A DNA stretch of 64,000 nucleotides, from NCBI RefSeq assembly GCF_016086655.4, contig NC_052132.2:13394805-13458804 (forward strand), written 5' to 3'. Of the stretch, positions 1-12,077 are shown piece by piece. Source of the DNA: Lepeophtheirus salmonis. Taxonomy: Eukaryota; Arthropoda; Copepoda; Siphonostomatoida; Caligidae. The translations under genes were made by a program, and so were the position numbers. The first letter of the stretch is position 1, and each line of letters starts with the position of its first letter. Below the pieces are notes generated by a model, which did not search any database, was not told where the DNA came from, and saw only the letters and a list, made by a program, of their open reading frames with translations.

Positions 1-251
1 CCTATGCATTCCTTTCCTTCTTAATATTATGTACCTACATTCATTACATAGTCATCAATTGACTCGGCTTGTAATATGATCGCATTGAATAGTACAACTA
101 CTACTAATACTACTAATTGTAAATATGTTTCCGAGAATAATGTGTTTAATTGGAAGAAGCATAATGATGATGAGAGTGTAGGCGAGGGAGTCCAATAGTA
201 TTAAGTATATATTATGATATTAAAGTACACTGTGCTTTTTTGCTGCATTCA

Positions 252-560
252 AGGGCGTCCGCAGGGGGTTGGCTGGAGGGGCTTAACCCCGTGTCCCTAA
301 AACAAGGAATTTTGCTTTTTACAAGAAATGTAATATTTGAAATTTAATTTAATTTTCTGTGATTAGCTATGAATTTTTGAAAATATTATCGATAAATTAA
401 ATATTTGAAATTTAATTTTTGAAATTTTTAGGGGACATATTTTGAGAACAACAATAGATTTTTGAAAAAAAATTCCAAAAATCTTATATTAGAAATTTAA
501 TTTTTGAGTTCAAATTTCCCAACACATACAAACATCTCAAATCAATCAATACAAGTGTGT
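252..560 (-). repeat. AT-rich GGGCGTCC-end repeat (reverse orientation)
   Basis: Starts AAGGGCGTCCGCAGGGGG, followed by GGCTGGAGGGGC, then AT-rich DNA made of loosely repeated blocks (AAATTTAATTTTTGAAA, with AGCTATGAATTTTTGAAA). The far end is not clear. Same family as 16482-17004, where the ends are best defined. Confidence 0.6.
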
Positions 561-1329
561 GAGTTTCAAATTTCACCCCAATACATATATTTAAATAAAT
601 CTGTCCCACATCCTGTGACGTCATTTTCACAAATGTCATAGTAAACTATTTCATTTTTTTATTTTTTTTGGCTGCATGCCGTAACTTTATTCATAACAAA
701 ATATTATAAACTTTTTGACAAAACCAAAAGCTTAGCATATTGCATAAAACATAAAAATTTGAAGCTACCAAAAATACAAAAACAACAATATCAATAAAAT
801 ATAATTTTTTGTGAACAACTGGATTTTAGGAGTTTCTTTCTATTTCTTCTTTTCTTTGAGTAGCCTGCAACACCCATGATTATAATGATGCCTCGTGGAG
901 GGCACTTTAAAATTTGAAACGATTCTCAAGGACCGATAACAGGGACGTGACTACTGGAAGGTACAGGATGTGAGACAGATATTGTATAAATTTATATACC
1001 AGTTTGAAATTTGAAAATTACACACTTGTTATTATTTTTATATGAGAGATGAGAGGTATTTTTGGGGAAATTAGAACTGTCTGTACTTGAATATGTACAT
1101 AACCATGGTTTTCAAGCACCTGCTGCTTTTGTATTTTTTTAAAATCGGATGAGAAATGTCATTGTTGTGAAATTCAAGGCTTAGGGCATCAACTCTTCTT
1201 CGTGCGAGTCACATTCAAACAGAGGTGGCCAGAATGAAAGGAAAGACCATCCACATTTCTACAAAGAGGCTAGACCACAACAAGACGATAGAGAGGAAGG
1301 AGGGCCTATCAAAAAATCCATCATTAATA

Positions 1330-1890
1330 CGTATGCCCTCAATTTTGAAGGACATAACCAAACCATGTTAATAATGATAACGTTTCTAAGGCCAACGTGC
1401 TCCCCTGTGTGCGGGCAAATATCTCCGACAGTAACATCTTTTAGCAAGATTGAGACCCCGTCCACAATGCAGGAATGTGGCCACCATACAGTCCCGATGT
1501 CTATATCCTCAATTCTTCTAGGGTTACAGTCTTACAGCAGACATGTACATCGATATTTTCAACACTAATCTACTACCCTGGATCCAGACAATTTCCCTAA
1601 TCGGGAACCTAGTCTTTCAGTAGATGGGCACCTCGCAAATTACTTAGGCCTTCTTAGCTAACATTGGTTTCTGAACAAGGGAATATGCCCACCATACATC
1701 CTGGATGTACATCCCCTCGACTTCTTTTCTTTCTCGCCACATATCGAAAGGAGGGCTTGTAGCATCCTTCACCTTCACGTTGGAAACATGAAGGTCTCCG
1801 TCGACAAGAGGTGGGCTGCCATGGATCCGTACACAATACTTGCAACTTTTTTCGCAAGAGGTTTGTCGCCATCTATGAGGCCAATGGTGG
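1330..1890 (+). pseudogene. Degenerate Tc1/mariner-type transposase (C-terminal half)
   Basis: Translating across several frame breaks gives a transposase-like order: VHRYFQH / TNLLPWIQT near 1545-1600, a decayed PPYILDVHPLDFF (PPxSPDxNPxDF block, third catalytic region) near 1690-1725, HIERRACS, then HVGNMKVSVDKRWAAMDPYT and the final FFARG..S region. Stops and shifts throughout; no inverted ends found. Non-functional remnant. Confidence 0.6.
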
Positions 1891-2610
1891 TCGAATATAA
1901 TAAATCAATTTGACGTTGTCTTATTATCAGAAAAAGATTAATAAAGTTTTTGTTACATTTACAATTAAAGAATGGCAGGCTATTTGAGTTTTACTTTCCA
2001 AGTGTGCAAGTTTAAATTTTCTACCCGGTATGACCCTAGTCCACAGCTTAACTGCAAATCATTTAAATTCAACCAATCAACGTTCAGAAGAGGAAGAAAA
2101 ATCCATTACTGACAACAAACTGCAGTGTGCATATCTATATTTCTGAAGTGACGTCATGATAGACTGAACCATTTCCATTGGCTGATGAATAGAAACACAA
2201 TATAATAATGTAAACGAATGTTTGTCAAATGCAACCTTGAAGTTGTAAAATATAAAGAAATATGTAAAAATGCACGATACTATCAAATCTAAAGAGTTGA
2301 TGGAATTAATGAGATATTGTTACCTTCATGTTAATGGATTGAGTCCCACATCTCCATTAGATAGATAACTCAAACTATTGAAAGGTCCATCCTATCACCA
2401 ATTCCAAAACTAATCATAGCAGTGTCAAGTTGTACATCGTAGTACTATGTGTGTGATTATGACTTTCTCCTTAAGGCAAAATAGGTTCGCATTTACATAT
2501 TATATAAAATGAGGCCTTTACTCCTTCACGGTTTTATTTTTGAAATACATGTATCAGGGAATTCTTGGAAACAAATTCCTTTATCAGACCCAAGACAAAT
2601 GGGATGGCAA

Positions 2611-3022
2611 GGGCGTCCGTAGGATTTTATTTGGGGAACAGGTGGGGGTCTACGTTTTTGGACTTTTTTTTGGGAAAAATTTGAAAAATTAAATTTTTGT
2701 AGAAAAATTTCAAAAATCCAAGTCTATAAATAAACAATTATAAATATTAAATATTCAAAAAAATCAAAAATCCATCGTTATTCTTATTCATATATTAATT
2801 TTTTTTTAATGTCAAAAATCTACAGCTCTTCATAAAAGATTAAATTTTTTGGAAAAAATTCAAAAATTAAATTTTATTATTAAATTTTTTCGATAAACAT
2901 TTCAAAAACCTATTAAATTTTTTGGAAAAGAAATAAGAAAAAATTATATTTAATTTTTTCAAAAAAATTCTACTAAAAAGCATAAACTCCTTAATTTTTG
3001 GGAGTTACAGCTCACCCATTGC
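2611..3022 (+). repeat. AT-rich GGGCGTCC-end repeat
   Basis: Begins GGGCGTCCGTAGGATTTTAT, continues through AT-rich blocks containing AAAAATTCAAAAATC, and ends CTAAAAAGCATAAACTCC, then TTAATTTTTGGGAG, TTACAGCTCACCCATTGCAG. This is the left-to-right order seen in the other forward copies. Confidence 0.65.
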
Positions 3023-3029
3023 AGATGCA

Positions 3030-3590
3030 CCAGGATGGAGGCCAAAATAAATCGTGTTTCAGCGTTTCTTAAAGTGGGAGTGATTTATGAGGAGATCTCC
3101 CGCATCGGAACCTTCTCCAAAGCTCTAATTACGAAGATTGAAGAGTTAAAAGGGACAACAAGAGCCTGGTGAGGAACACCGGAAGTGCTGAGCAAAAACG
3201 GAAACGGACGGCATACTTCCTGTACTTTTTAGTTTTCAAAGGGTTACAAGATCGATGTGTACCTAGAGGTACTGGAGGCAGTGGTCGTTTCCTGGTTGAA
3301 GGTGAATAAGCCCCTGGAAAATATGTTTTCCAGAAAGTCTCTCTTCCCCACCAAAAAAACCTCAGAAATAGTGTGTAAACAACTTGGCAAATTTCTTGTT
3401 CTGGTCAATGTGGCCTCCATCCTTACGAGACTGCAACCTCATTGACTATGGGATCTGCATTGCCATTGAGAGGAAGGCCTTTATCACCTCCCATTTGAAT
3501 GTGGGTGCTCTAAAAGCTGTCGTGGAGAAGGAATGGCTGACATGTAGGAGAAATACGTGAAAAAGACCTTTAGTCCTCAATAGCCATTCG
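3030..3590 (+). pseudogene. Degenerate, internally deleted Tc1-type transposase
   Basis: An N-terminal helix-turn-helix-like part (MEAKINRVSAFLKVGVIYEE, ISRIGTFSKALITKIEE) is joined to a later part: YKIDVYLEVLEAVVVSWLK, then in other frames LRDCNLIDYGICIAIERKAF and HLNVGALKAVVEKEWL. The central catalytic region is missing. It lies between two AT-rich GGGCGTCC repeats. Not functional. Confidence 0.65.
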
Positions 3591-3591
3591 T

Positions 3592-3903
3592 AAAAAAAAT
3601 AAAAAAATATATAAAATTAAATTTTATGTATTGAATTTTTTGAAAAAAAAAAATCAAAAATTCATAGCTATTCACAGAAAATTATCTTTTTTTTTTGGAA
3701 AAAATTACTTTCAAATATTAAATTGTAAATTCCTATTCTTCATTTTTTGGAAACAAATTTCAAATTTTTTGCTCTTCTGCATAATTTGCCCGAATGACGA
3801 AAAAAAATTCTAGTAAAAAGCAAAAATTCCTTTTGGGGGGGATTTAGGGGGGATTTAGGGGGGGGGGTACAGCTCCTCCAGCCCAATCCTACTGGCGTGC
3901 CTG
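3592..3903 (+). repeat. AT-rich GGGCGTCC-type repeat, right part
   Basis: AT-rich blocks with ATAGCTATTCACAGAAAA, then CTAGTAAAAAGCAAAAATTCC, a G-run (3834-3867), CTCCAGCCCAATCC, and a decayed end CTACTGGCGTGCC. The left end is missing. Confidence 0.6.
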
Positions 3904-6777
3904 GTTCTAGGATCGAGGCCATGGTGGAGGCCGAGGAAGGCCACTTTGAGATTTATTTGTTAATCAGTATTAAGTCTTTTTGTCTAAAAATCTGTACTTT
4001 TTGAGAATTTTGATAAATTTGAGCTTAAGAAATTTTGTTCACAATCAACAGGGACACACTCTATAGTTACTCTTTATACGTGGAAAATATTCGCAGTTTT
4101 TGTCATATGTTGTATATTACCACTAAGCCCGTTTCTCTCTCTTTCTCAACCTCCTTTAGTATCTTAAGTGGTTTTAAGTGATCACAAAAAAGGTCAACTT
4201 CTTCAAAAAAAAAAAATGTATAAATATTTTACTTTGCGTACTAGGGTGTCCCATTTTTAGAGTGACGAGCTAATTGGATTTGCTGTTGTATGCTAATGAA
4301 AAAAGCTATGTTTGTAAAGTTTCAGTCTTCCAAGGGCATTTTTTTACTATAGTAATTTGAAAATGACTTTTTTTAACGACATTCTCTATTTGTGTAAGGA
4401 TTTAGAAGTTTCAATTTTAAAGTTATATATGTGGAATTTCAAAAGTTCCATTAAAGTTCCTTTTCTCAAGTGATACATAATAATATAATCCTTATTTTGA
4501 AGAAAATTAAATTGTAACTTTATGTAATACTTTGGATTTTCAAACGATCAGAAATACTCTAGTGACCTCCAAATCGAATCAAATAAGTATCAGAGCTCAG
4601 ACCTAAATTTTATTGAATTTTCTAAAGTAATATAAATTACTGTAATGTGGAGTATAAAATCAAATGTACACATATTTGGTCAATGTATAATAAGGAAAAC
4701 TGCTTATTAACTAAGAGGAGAAATAAAAAATAAATTTAGTAGAAAAATAATTCAATATTGCTGGAGGGAATCAAACTTCTATGCAAATAGCATGACGAGT
4801 ATTTTTAATATTCTTAACGTTTTTTTTTTTTTGGATTGATGTAGCTATATATATAAATTCATTTCCCAGATGGTATCCATGTTAATTACGAGTGAAGGTT
4901 TAGAATGAACATATATAGGTCGTCATGAACCCCGATTTTATAGTACAATACAGTGAATTTTCACTTATTTTGTGCATACTTTTCTTTTAAAAGAAGCCAT
5001 ATTCAGCATGCAAAGTAAATCGCTCAATATTAACAATTTCATAAAATATAACAATTTGGGCATGATTAAGACTGATTGATTGGTTCCAATTGATTTATAT
5101 TCAATTTTTAATATCCAAGTATATAGGAGTTGTCATTTTATTGTAGTTTTGTTATGTATTTAATATGTCCTTTCTGGTTTTTATCTTCCTGTATATTAGT
5201 TTATGTATTTAAGTACTGAGTTTTATGTATTATAAATAGTGTCGTCTTATGTAAATATATTTAGAGTATAATTAGAACACACATGAGCGTATAAACAGTG
5301 TGTAGTTTCATTCCTCCACGTCCTTCTTCCTCTCATCTCTCCCGGTCATCCTGGATCTCTCCTATTATAAATAAGCTTGCGTCTCTCCCTCGTCAAGACG
5401 CAAAAGTTTCAACTTCGTATGACAATCAACATCAAAGAGGGCTTCGGAGTCAAAATCGTGGAGTTGGTGTTAATTTTGTTTGAGAAAAAAATTATTATAG
5501 CTTATGTAAACAAAACTTATTTATAATCCAAGACTTATATTGAGGATTCGTATAGTTATTTTCTATATGGTTATTAAGGTATTCAGTATTATTAATTTAT
5601 TAAACTTATTAAGTGAACTAATTTATAAATTTACCATACAATCACAATTTTCCAAAACACTTCTAAAGTCTAAATGATTAGGTTGAGTGGAGCATAGTCA
5701 CTAGACTTGTGAATAGTCAATGTCATCGGAAAAAAGTGTAACGTTGCTGTGAGATGTTGTGCGTACTGTCGTTCCTCGGTTACGAGTACATAAATTATTT
5801 GGTTAAACTTATGATTATATATGCAATATATGGATTTTGATCTATTTCATTTCTTGTTCATCTTGTTAAATATCCTATAACCTTTCTTTATACGTGGCAC
5901 AAATATTTACTGCATACTACTACTAACTATAAATTAAATCATTATTTAAAGAATATTTGAAGACTCAAATGACTCAATAGTACTTATATTCGCTATAAAA
6001 CACATTATTAAAAAATAATTATGTGTGTTGGAGTCGGAGTCAGACATTATATGTACCTACTCCACAGTCCTGCCATCAAAGGTCATTGAAATAGTATTTA
6101 ATTATGCTTTCATTATTTTGTCTAAAAAAACATTTAATACATTTCTTAAATTATTTTGGTGAGATATGATCAATATTCTAAAAATCAAACTCTTTAAATC
6201 CAAAATATATTTCCTCTGTCGATGGAATCATTCGCTTATTTTGAAAAGAACATATACTTTTCAAAATAAAAATAAGAATTGATTGAAAGGCTGACTTATA
6301 TATATATAGGATATCTCAAGGATCTATTGTTTTCAAATCAAGATTAAAGTTCTTTCATTTTAAGTACTAATTTATTCTATCAAACATTTATGGATTTATA
6401 CGATAAATTTTAGAGAAAAACGATTCTCTCAATACCAGTGACAAACTTATTGGGTCATGCCTATATTTTAATTAAAATAATCAAATATAAAGATAAATAT
6501 TACATAATCATGGCACAAAGGTAATACCAGCACTAAATTCTGTTCAAATTCATATATAAATGTATTCCCTGAATTATAGTTCAAATTGTGACTAAAATAT
6601 TGATGATACAATGATCTAACTGTTTTTGTCTGCTAAACATCCATAGAATCGATCTTGACCGAATTTTAAATGAGACCAATCCAGATTGATTTTTTCCTTT
6701 GTGAACAATCTAGAACGAATTTTTTCTTAGGCCGGTCCAGATGAATTCTTTGAACAGGACTCACTCAATTACAAAAG
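3904..6777. other. Gene-free AT-rich interval
   Basis: No coding exon recognised. Short T- and A-runs and TATA-type microsatellites (for example 6297-6308). A possible LTR-like piece lies inside (see 5130-5480). ORFs here are short and without recognisable similarity. Confidence 0.4.
5130..5480 (+). repeat. Possible LTR-like fragment
   Basis: TATAAATAGTG at 5232, then about 60 bases on GTGTGTAGTTTCATTCC and a CT-rich run (CTTCCTCTCATCTCTCCCGG), TATAAATAAGC, and an end CAATCAACATC. This resembles a retroelement R-U5 region (TATA box, initiation region, poly(A)-like AATAAG). No second LTR, primer site or reverse transcriptase was found, so this is weak. Confidence 0.2.
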
Positions 6778-7100
6778 TGGTCTGAAAAGTTTCACAGGTC
6801 TAACAAAGATCCAAGACATTTTTTCTCAATATTTATTTTATTTTTGATCATACTCACCTAATACCTCGTCACACTTCTCCCAACGATACTCCCGTATCTA
6901 TAACCCCTACAAATACTACTCAGAATTTTTCTCTGCAAAATAATTGTTGACAAATATGATCGCCTCTTCATTCGAGGAATATATTTGCAGTTCACTGTTT
7001 GGTCTGTATTTTTGTTTCGGGCCTAAATGCTTTACCCAAGCTCCATCTACAGTAAATAATCATAGCTAAAACTCGAAATTATTGTGCCTAAACTGCGCTA
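6778..7100 (-). pseudogene. mariner-type transposase C-terminal remnant
   Basis: On the - strand the frame ending near 6841 reads SNEEAIIFVNNYFAEKNSE, then after a stop NRWEKCDEVLGEYDQK, the typical end of mariner transposases (NEEVI..YF.....RWxKCxELxGDYVE). Downstream, TCTGAAAAGTTTCACAGG at 6781-6798 resembles a mariner terminal repeat. The catalytic part is absent and no matching far end was found. Confidence 0.6.
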
Positions 7101-7669
7101 ACAGAGCAATACTCTATTTTCTCAATCTTCACAAAACATCACATCCACTCACTTAAACGACTTTTATATGACAAATGCACATCCAGAATAGCTTAAACTG
7201 CCATCTTCACGTAGAGGTATAAGCCTTTGGCAATTTTGAAAAAAATGTTATTTGTTTTAGAAAAGTAAATTCGACAAATAAAATTTTAGAAGGAAATTGA
7301 AACAAAATTTAACAAAGAATCAATATTGTTGGTTTTTTTTTTCTGAAACATAATTTTTTTTACTTCCAACAAACATTTTAAATTAAATGCAATACTTATT
7401 ACATAACCATCCAAAAAATATGTTCATAGATAATTTTGACAAAAAAAGATATTGACAAAAACTGTTGTCTTTTTGACAAATTTGCTTACAGAATTTTAGT
7501 TAGTTCGGAGTTTAGCATCTCCTTTGTCAGCAGCCTACCTACAGTATTCAAACTACAGAGATGATCTAATCTTGTTGTAGACTTAATAAATAGAAATAAA
7601 TCGTAAATTTATTCGTGTATTGTCCTCAAAAGAAAACGAGTAAAATAGAGAAGCAAAGAAGTAAATTTT

Positions 7670-8070
7670 GAAGCTTCTCTCACGCGGTATGCCCCCCCCC
7701 CCATGAACATATCTAAGGATATCAGATGCAGCTGTATCATTGTTTTTTGAACCAACCAGGGACTTGTTCACCAACACAATGGTCTTGGGCGTTGTGGGCA
7801 GCACAAGCAAAGTCTGCCCTCTCATTTTTGTGGAGAGAAAGGAACGGCTCAATGCAGATGCTTACATCAAACTTCTGGATGAGAAAGTGCCACCTTGGGC
7901 ACGAAAATACTTCTGGGATAACTTTGTTTTTACTCAAGAAGGAGCTCAATGTCATCACGCCGCTAAGACACAGCCCTCCCTGAGAGCAAAATTTCTGGAC
8001 TTTTGGGACTTCAACATGTGGCTGCCCTCTCTCAAATTGGAACACCTTGTACCACTCCATCCATGTTGAT
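7670..8070 (+). pseudogene. Tc1/mariner transposase fragment with open frame of 109 codons
   Basis: MVLGVVGSTSKVCPLIFVE, RLNADAYIKLLDEKVPPWAR and FVFTQEGAQCHHAAKTQPSL, then KFLDFWDFNMWLPSLKLEHL follow the order of Tc1/mariner catalytic cores (VLGVVGSDGK, YIKVLD..V.PW, FQQDGAPAHxxKxTQ). The second catalytic Asp, expected in QQDGAPAH, is Glu here (QEGAQCHH). The third catalytic region (WPPSSPDLNP) is decayed to WLPSLKLEH. No start and no C-terminus. Dead, but relatively young since 109 codons stay open. Confidence 0.75.
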
Positions 8071-8323
8071 TTTATATTAACCTACCATATAAAAATAGTA
8101 TTTAATATTTGAAATCTTTATATTGCAAAACTTTAAATCCTATCATATTCACGTTGCTTGCTTTAAAATTATATACATCTTTTAATAGTAATAATATCAG
8201 GCTATTACTCGAGCTCAAAAAAACAACAACTCAATTTTACTCAAGCCTAGAATTTAACGGAAAATTATCGAACTAGCCCAAAATATTAATGGAGAAAAGT
8301 GGACATGTATTGAACTCAAATTA

Positions 8324-9013
8324 CAGGGTGGTACAGATAAATTGGGAAATTCTTCAAAGGCTTATAACGAACAAATTAGATGTGTTAGAACTATATTTTT
8401 TTGATTATTTGAAGGCTACATTTAATGTTATTCAATTATACATAATAATATCCGCCTTTCTTTATAACCTCAGTCAAACGGTACTGAAAGATTTGGCAGG
8501 GGCAGAATCCGACCTCGTGCGGGTCCATCATTGACATTGTACTGGTTCTCTACTTTTAAATTACATTCCATGGAGGGCGGGAATATCTCAAGGCAGAAAT
8601 AACACCTTTCAACAAGACAGCTCACAAGGGCAAAAAAGTGCAGGATGTCTTGCCCACAAAATTACATCACTTTTGGAGCCTGGATTTGTATGCCATCAAA
8701 CAACCCGGACCTGCAATTTCTATCTCTTGGGAGGATCGAGCATGAGGCTTGTACCAAGTATCATTCGTCTTTGGATGCTCTGAAGAAGTCAATGACTTGT
8801 ACATTTGCAATGATGCATGCCCACGAGGTCGCCTGGGTCTGCCGAAGCTTCTGACGCTGTGTGGCCGAGGTTATATAGAAAGTCAGATCTCATTATAAAT
8901 AATTGAATAACATTAAATGTAGCTTTCAAATAATATAAAATTGAGTTTTCTTTCCCCATCTAATTTGTTTGTTATGAGCCTTTAAATATTTCCCATGTAT
9001 CTGGACCACCCTG
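8324..9013 (+). mobile_element. Tc1/mariner-superfamily element, 690 bp, with ~55-bp inverted ends and TA duplication
   Basis: Left end CAGGGTGGTACAGATAAATT and right end (..TGTATCTGGACCACCCTG) are inverted repeats matching over about 55 bases, out to the shared AACAAATTAGATG. Both are flanked by TA (8322-8323, 9014-9015). Inside, 8590-8860 reads across two frames as a decayed transposase end (FQQDSSQGQKSAG, KLHHFWSLDLYAIKQPGP, RIEHEACTKYHSSLDALKKS, VAWVCRSF). The N-terminal and central parts are deleted, so it cannot move by itself. Confidence 0.85.
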
Positions 9014-9256
9014 TATAATACAAACTCGAAACATTTGAATAATGAAAATTAATCATATTTCTATTGTCTTTCCAAAAAAACTACTAAAATCTTCTTAATA
9101 ATAAGATAATTTTAATGTACTAAAAAGGAAGAAACCGCATTACCTAAATTCGAACTCAAAAATTGGTATATTGTTCTATTAGGAACTTGTAAATTTTGAC
9201 TTTCATCTAACACTATTATTTATCAATATAAGGAGTTATTTAAATTTATTGAAGCG

Positions 9257-9574
9257 TTGGGTCCTTTCTATGTATTGCATACCTACACAAAGCAGGACTT
9301 ATTTTTTTTATTTGGTTCTCTTCATCATTCACAAACACTTAAGTTGACAAAACTTGTAGCACTCCTTCCATCTTTAATCGATCGTAAATTTTATTTGCCC
9401 TTGAAACGTATTATTTGGACTACAACTAACCAAAAAATAAATAAACAGGCTACTCACAATCTTAAGATTATAATCATTAACTCAAATGGTCATTTAATCA
9501 GGACTGGACCTACTAATCTTAGAATTCGCAACAACAAAAATATTTCAATAATAACTAGTTCCTTAAATTACTGA
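9257..9574 (+). other. Unassigned 105-codon ORF
   Basis: Starts at TTG in the open frame, not ATG. The composition is Ile/Asn/Lys/Thr-rich as expected from AT-rich DNA, with no motif I recognise. It lies between the 690-bp Tc1 element and the hAT-like element. Probably not a gene. Confidence 0.15.
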
Positions 9575-9624
9575 AAATAATGTGTAATTGTTCATTATAA
9601 TTCATAACTATAATTAGTAATGAT

Positions 9625-10304
9625 TAGACTTAGGATTGGTGAGCAATCGGTCAAAAAATTGCTCACTTAGTCCTTTTTGGGAGAAAGTGCTTATTTTATC
9701 CTTATTTGTGTGAAAATTGCTCATTTTTTATGAAATGTTTTGAAATCAATAGAGAAAAATTGAGTATATGATAAAATTACATAATCGAATGTGTGCGGGA
9801 GCCAGATTCGAACAACAGCCAATTAAACAATGCCGCAAAATTGTCAGTTGAATAATCCTATCCTGAATCTTGCAACAAAGGAGAAATACTTTTGCACCAA
9901 ATTGCAAGTCCTGATTTCCCATTTATGCAAAAGGTTGGACGTACTATCAGGGGTGGTGATGATGAGATGCTTCCGTCTAACAAGACACCTGAAGATAACA
10001 TCATCTTAAATGTGGACGTTGAAGGGTTTTTACGTATGCATAAAACTACCAATACTGATTCAAGGCAAAAATTAATGAAGAAAGTATTTGTAAAATCTTG
10101 ATTGGTCAATATAGCAAAATTAATGAATAAATTATGATAATATAAGACAACAATAATTGCTTTAAATTACCCATATGAAACGGTATCTTTCTCTAAATCG
10201 AAATTGCTCAATTTTGAATTTTTTAAGTGCTCATTATTCCAAAAAAATTATCACATGTTTATAATCATTTTGGCGAAAAAAATCGATCAAAAATCCTAAG
10301 TCTA
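9625..10304. mobile_element. hAT-like non-autonomous element, 680 bp
   Basis: Ends are TAGACTTAGGAT (9625-9636) and its exact inverse ATCCTAAGTCTA (10293-10304). The flanking 8-mers are GTAATGAT (9617-9624) and GCAATGAT (10305-10312), seven of eight equal, as expected for the 8-bp duplication of hAT transposons. TGAGCAAT / GCTCAC and GAGCAATTTCG-type motifs recur near both ends. An inner 69-codon ORF (9892-10101: HQIASPDFPFMQKVGRTI..) is not recognised; it may be captured or a transposase remnant. Confidence 0.7.
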
Positions 10305-10707
10305 GCAATGATAACAACAAAAATACTTATATGTAGTAGGGATACCAACTGTCCTTTTATCCCCAGAGATGCAGGCTTCTTATAAAAAGTTGACTTAAAA
10401 AGAAAATACATTTTTGATTAACACAAGATAAAAATACAAATTATTTTCTTTAAAAATAGGAATGTTGATCTTAACACAAAAAACCTTTAATACAAAAATA
10501 AAAATACTTTATTCTTGGATACGATAACATTTGTATTACATTGCAAAACGTGGACGTCTCCACTTCTTATTCCTCTAAGAGCTATGCAAATCATCCTTCT
10601 ACACCAGGGCTTCCCAACCTTTTTTTTTGTGATGTACGGCTGGTGAAATATTTATTAAACCCCAATACACCTTTTCCAGGAAAAAAACATGTTTAGCTTC
10701 AGTCATA

Positions 10708-11205
10708 GGGGGTCTGCAGGATTATATGTTTGAGGGAGGGATCTTGGTTTTTGGAATTTTTTTATAAAATAAATTCAAAAAAAATTTCAAAAAATTTTCA
10801 AAATATATAATTTTTTTGAAAAAAAAATAAAATATTCACAGCTATTGACTAAAAAATTTTTTTTGGGAAAAAAATTCAAAAATCCAATGCTATTCTAAAA
10901 ATTTAAATATTTTAGAAAAAAATTTTAAGATCCCTTAGCTATCTACAAAAAAATCAAAATCCACAGCTGCTTACAAAAGTTTTCAAATATTACATTTTTT
11001 GGAGAAAAACTTTATAATGCTTACCTTTTCAGAAAAAAAATCTTTTTTTTTAGCTCAAAATTCACAATTAACAGCTGTCCACAAAAAATTTTAACCATTC
11101 CATTTTTTGAATTATTAATTCAAACATTAAATTTTCTAGTTAAAAAAAGCCTTTATTTGGTGAGGCTACAGCCCTCCAAATACAGTGGATGTATCAGGGT
11201 ACCCA
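10708..11205 (+). repeat. AT-rich GGGCGTCC-type repeat
   Basis: Decayed head GGGGGTCTGCAGGATTATAT, then blocks of AAAAATTTTTTGGAAAAAAA with AGCTATTGAC, GCTATTCTAA, AGCTATCTAC, AGCTGCTTAC and AGCTGTCCAC at about 10828, 10885, 10937, 10967 and 11071. Ends AAAAAAGCC..TTTGG..GAGGCTACAGCCCTCC. It interrupts a hAT-like-looking sequence (CAGGGCTTCCCAACC at 10605). Confidence 0.65.
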
Positions 11206-11254
11206 TTGGAGTATCCTTTATGGTTATTTCTGCTGTTCTAAAGAGTGACAGTGT

Positions 11255-11410
11255 TCACCTGTATAACCCGTGGGCCGAGGTGTAATATAGGATATTAGAT
11301 GGGGTTTTTGATACTCAAGGAAATAGTGGCGGTTGAATTTAAACTGCCTTGAAGCCCATTTATCATTCAAGTGTTTTATTGTCCGAATATAATATAAATT
11401 GCAATCTCTG
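11255..11410 (+). repeat. Family D minisatellite element, single-unit copy
   Basis: Contains ACCCGTGGGCCGAGGTGTAA, GGGGTTTTTGATACTCAAGG, GTGGCGGTTGAATTTAAACT and GCCTTGAAGCCCA, then the tail GTGTTTTATTGTCCGAATAT. The same order occurs at 14787-15310 and 54359-54845, where the unit is tandemly repeated. Confidence 0.6.
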
Positions 11411-12077
11411 TATATATTTATGGATTAACAACAACAACTAATTCAAATTCGAACAGGCTTGAAGCTGTGAACACGTGTGTGCTCATTTGCTCATCTCTTT
11501 CCGTTCATTCTTTTTTTTTTAAGCAACGACAACTATGTGATCAATTTTAGCCACAAAAAACTAGATTCCAAGGGAGATCCCTAATCTGAGATACCACAGA
11601 TAACCTCATTGCATCATTTTTCTTCATGACGTATGCAATTCCCCTCCCCCTTGCGTTATATTTTTAAAGTAATTTATAATATCTCCTACCGTACAAAAAA
11701 GTGTTCCAGTGTTTATAGATCCCTTATAAGGAAATCAAGTTGGTGATGACTGAGTATTTGTTATTGTATGTTACAAAGGTGTGCGACATACGCGTAAATA
11801 AGAGCTTTGCATAAGTTTAATGTCAAAATATACCTATACTTATATATTTGCTACATTTTTAACTATTACGTACCTATATATATATAAATTAAGTCTCTTT
11901 TTTTTTATAAATAGTTTCTCTTGTTTTTCTAGAAAAATAAAATGGAGGGTTCTTATATATATATTTTTTATTAATAAAATAACCTTTTTTTTTTGGAAAA
12001 TCTTTTTATTATTTTTATGGCATTTAATTACAAGTTCATCCCCTTTTTTTATTTAATGATGAGGATTCATTATCCAG

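Noticed and set aside
9785..9850. Possible tRNA (GTTCGAATC B-box-like, - strand)
   Set aside because: The B-box-like motif is there, but no A box at the right distance and no pairing stems; it lies inside the hAT-like element.
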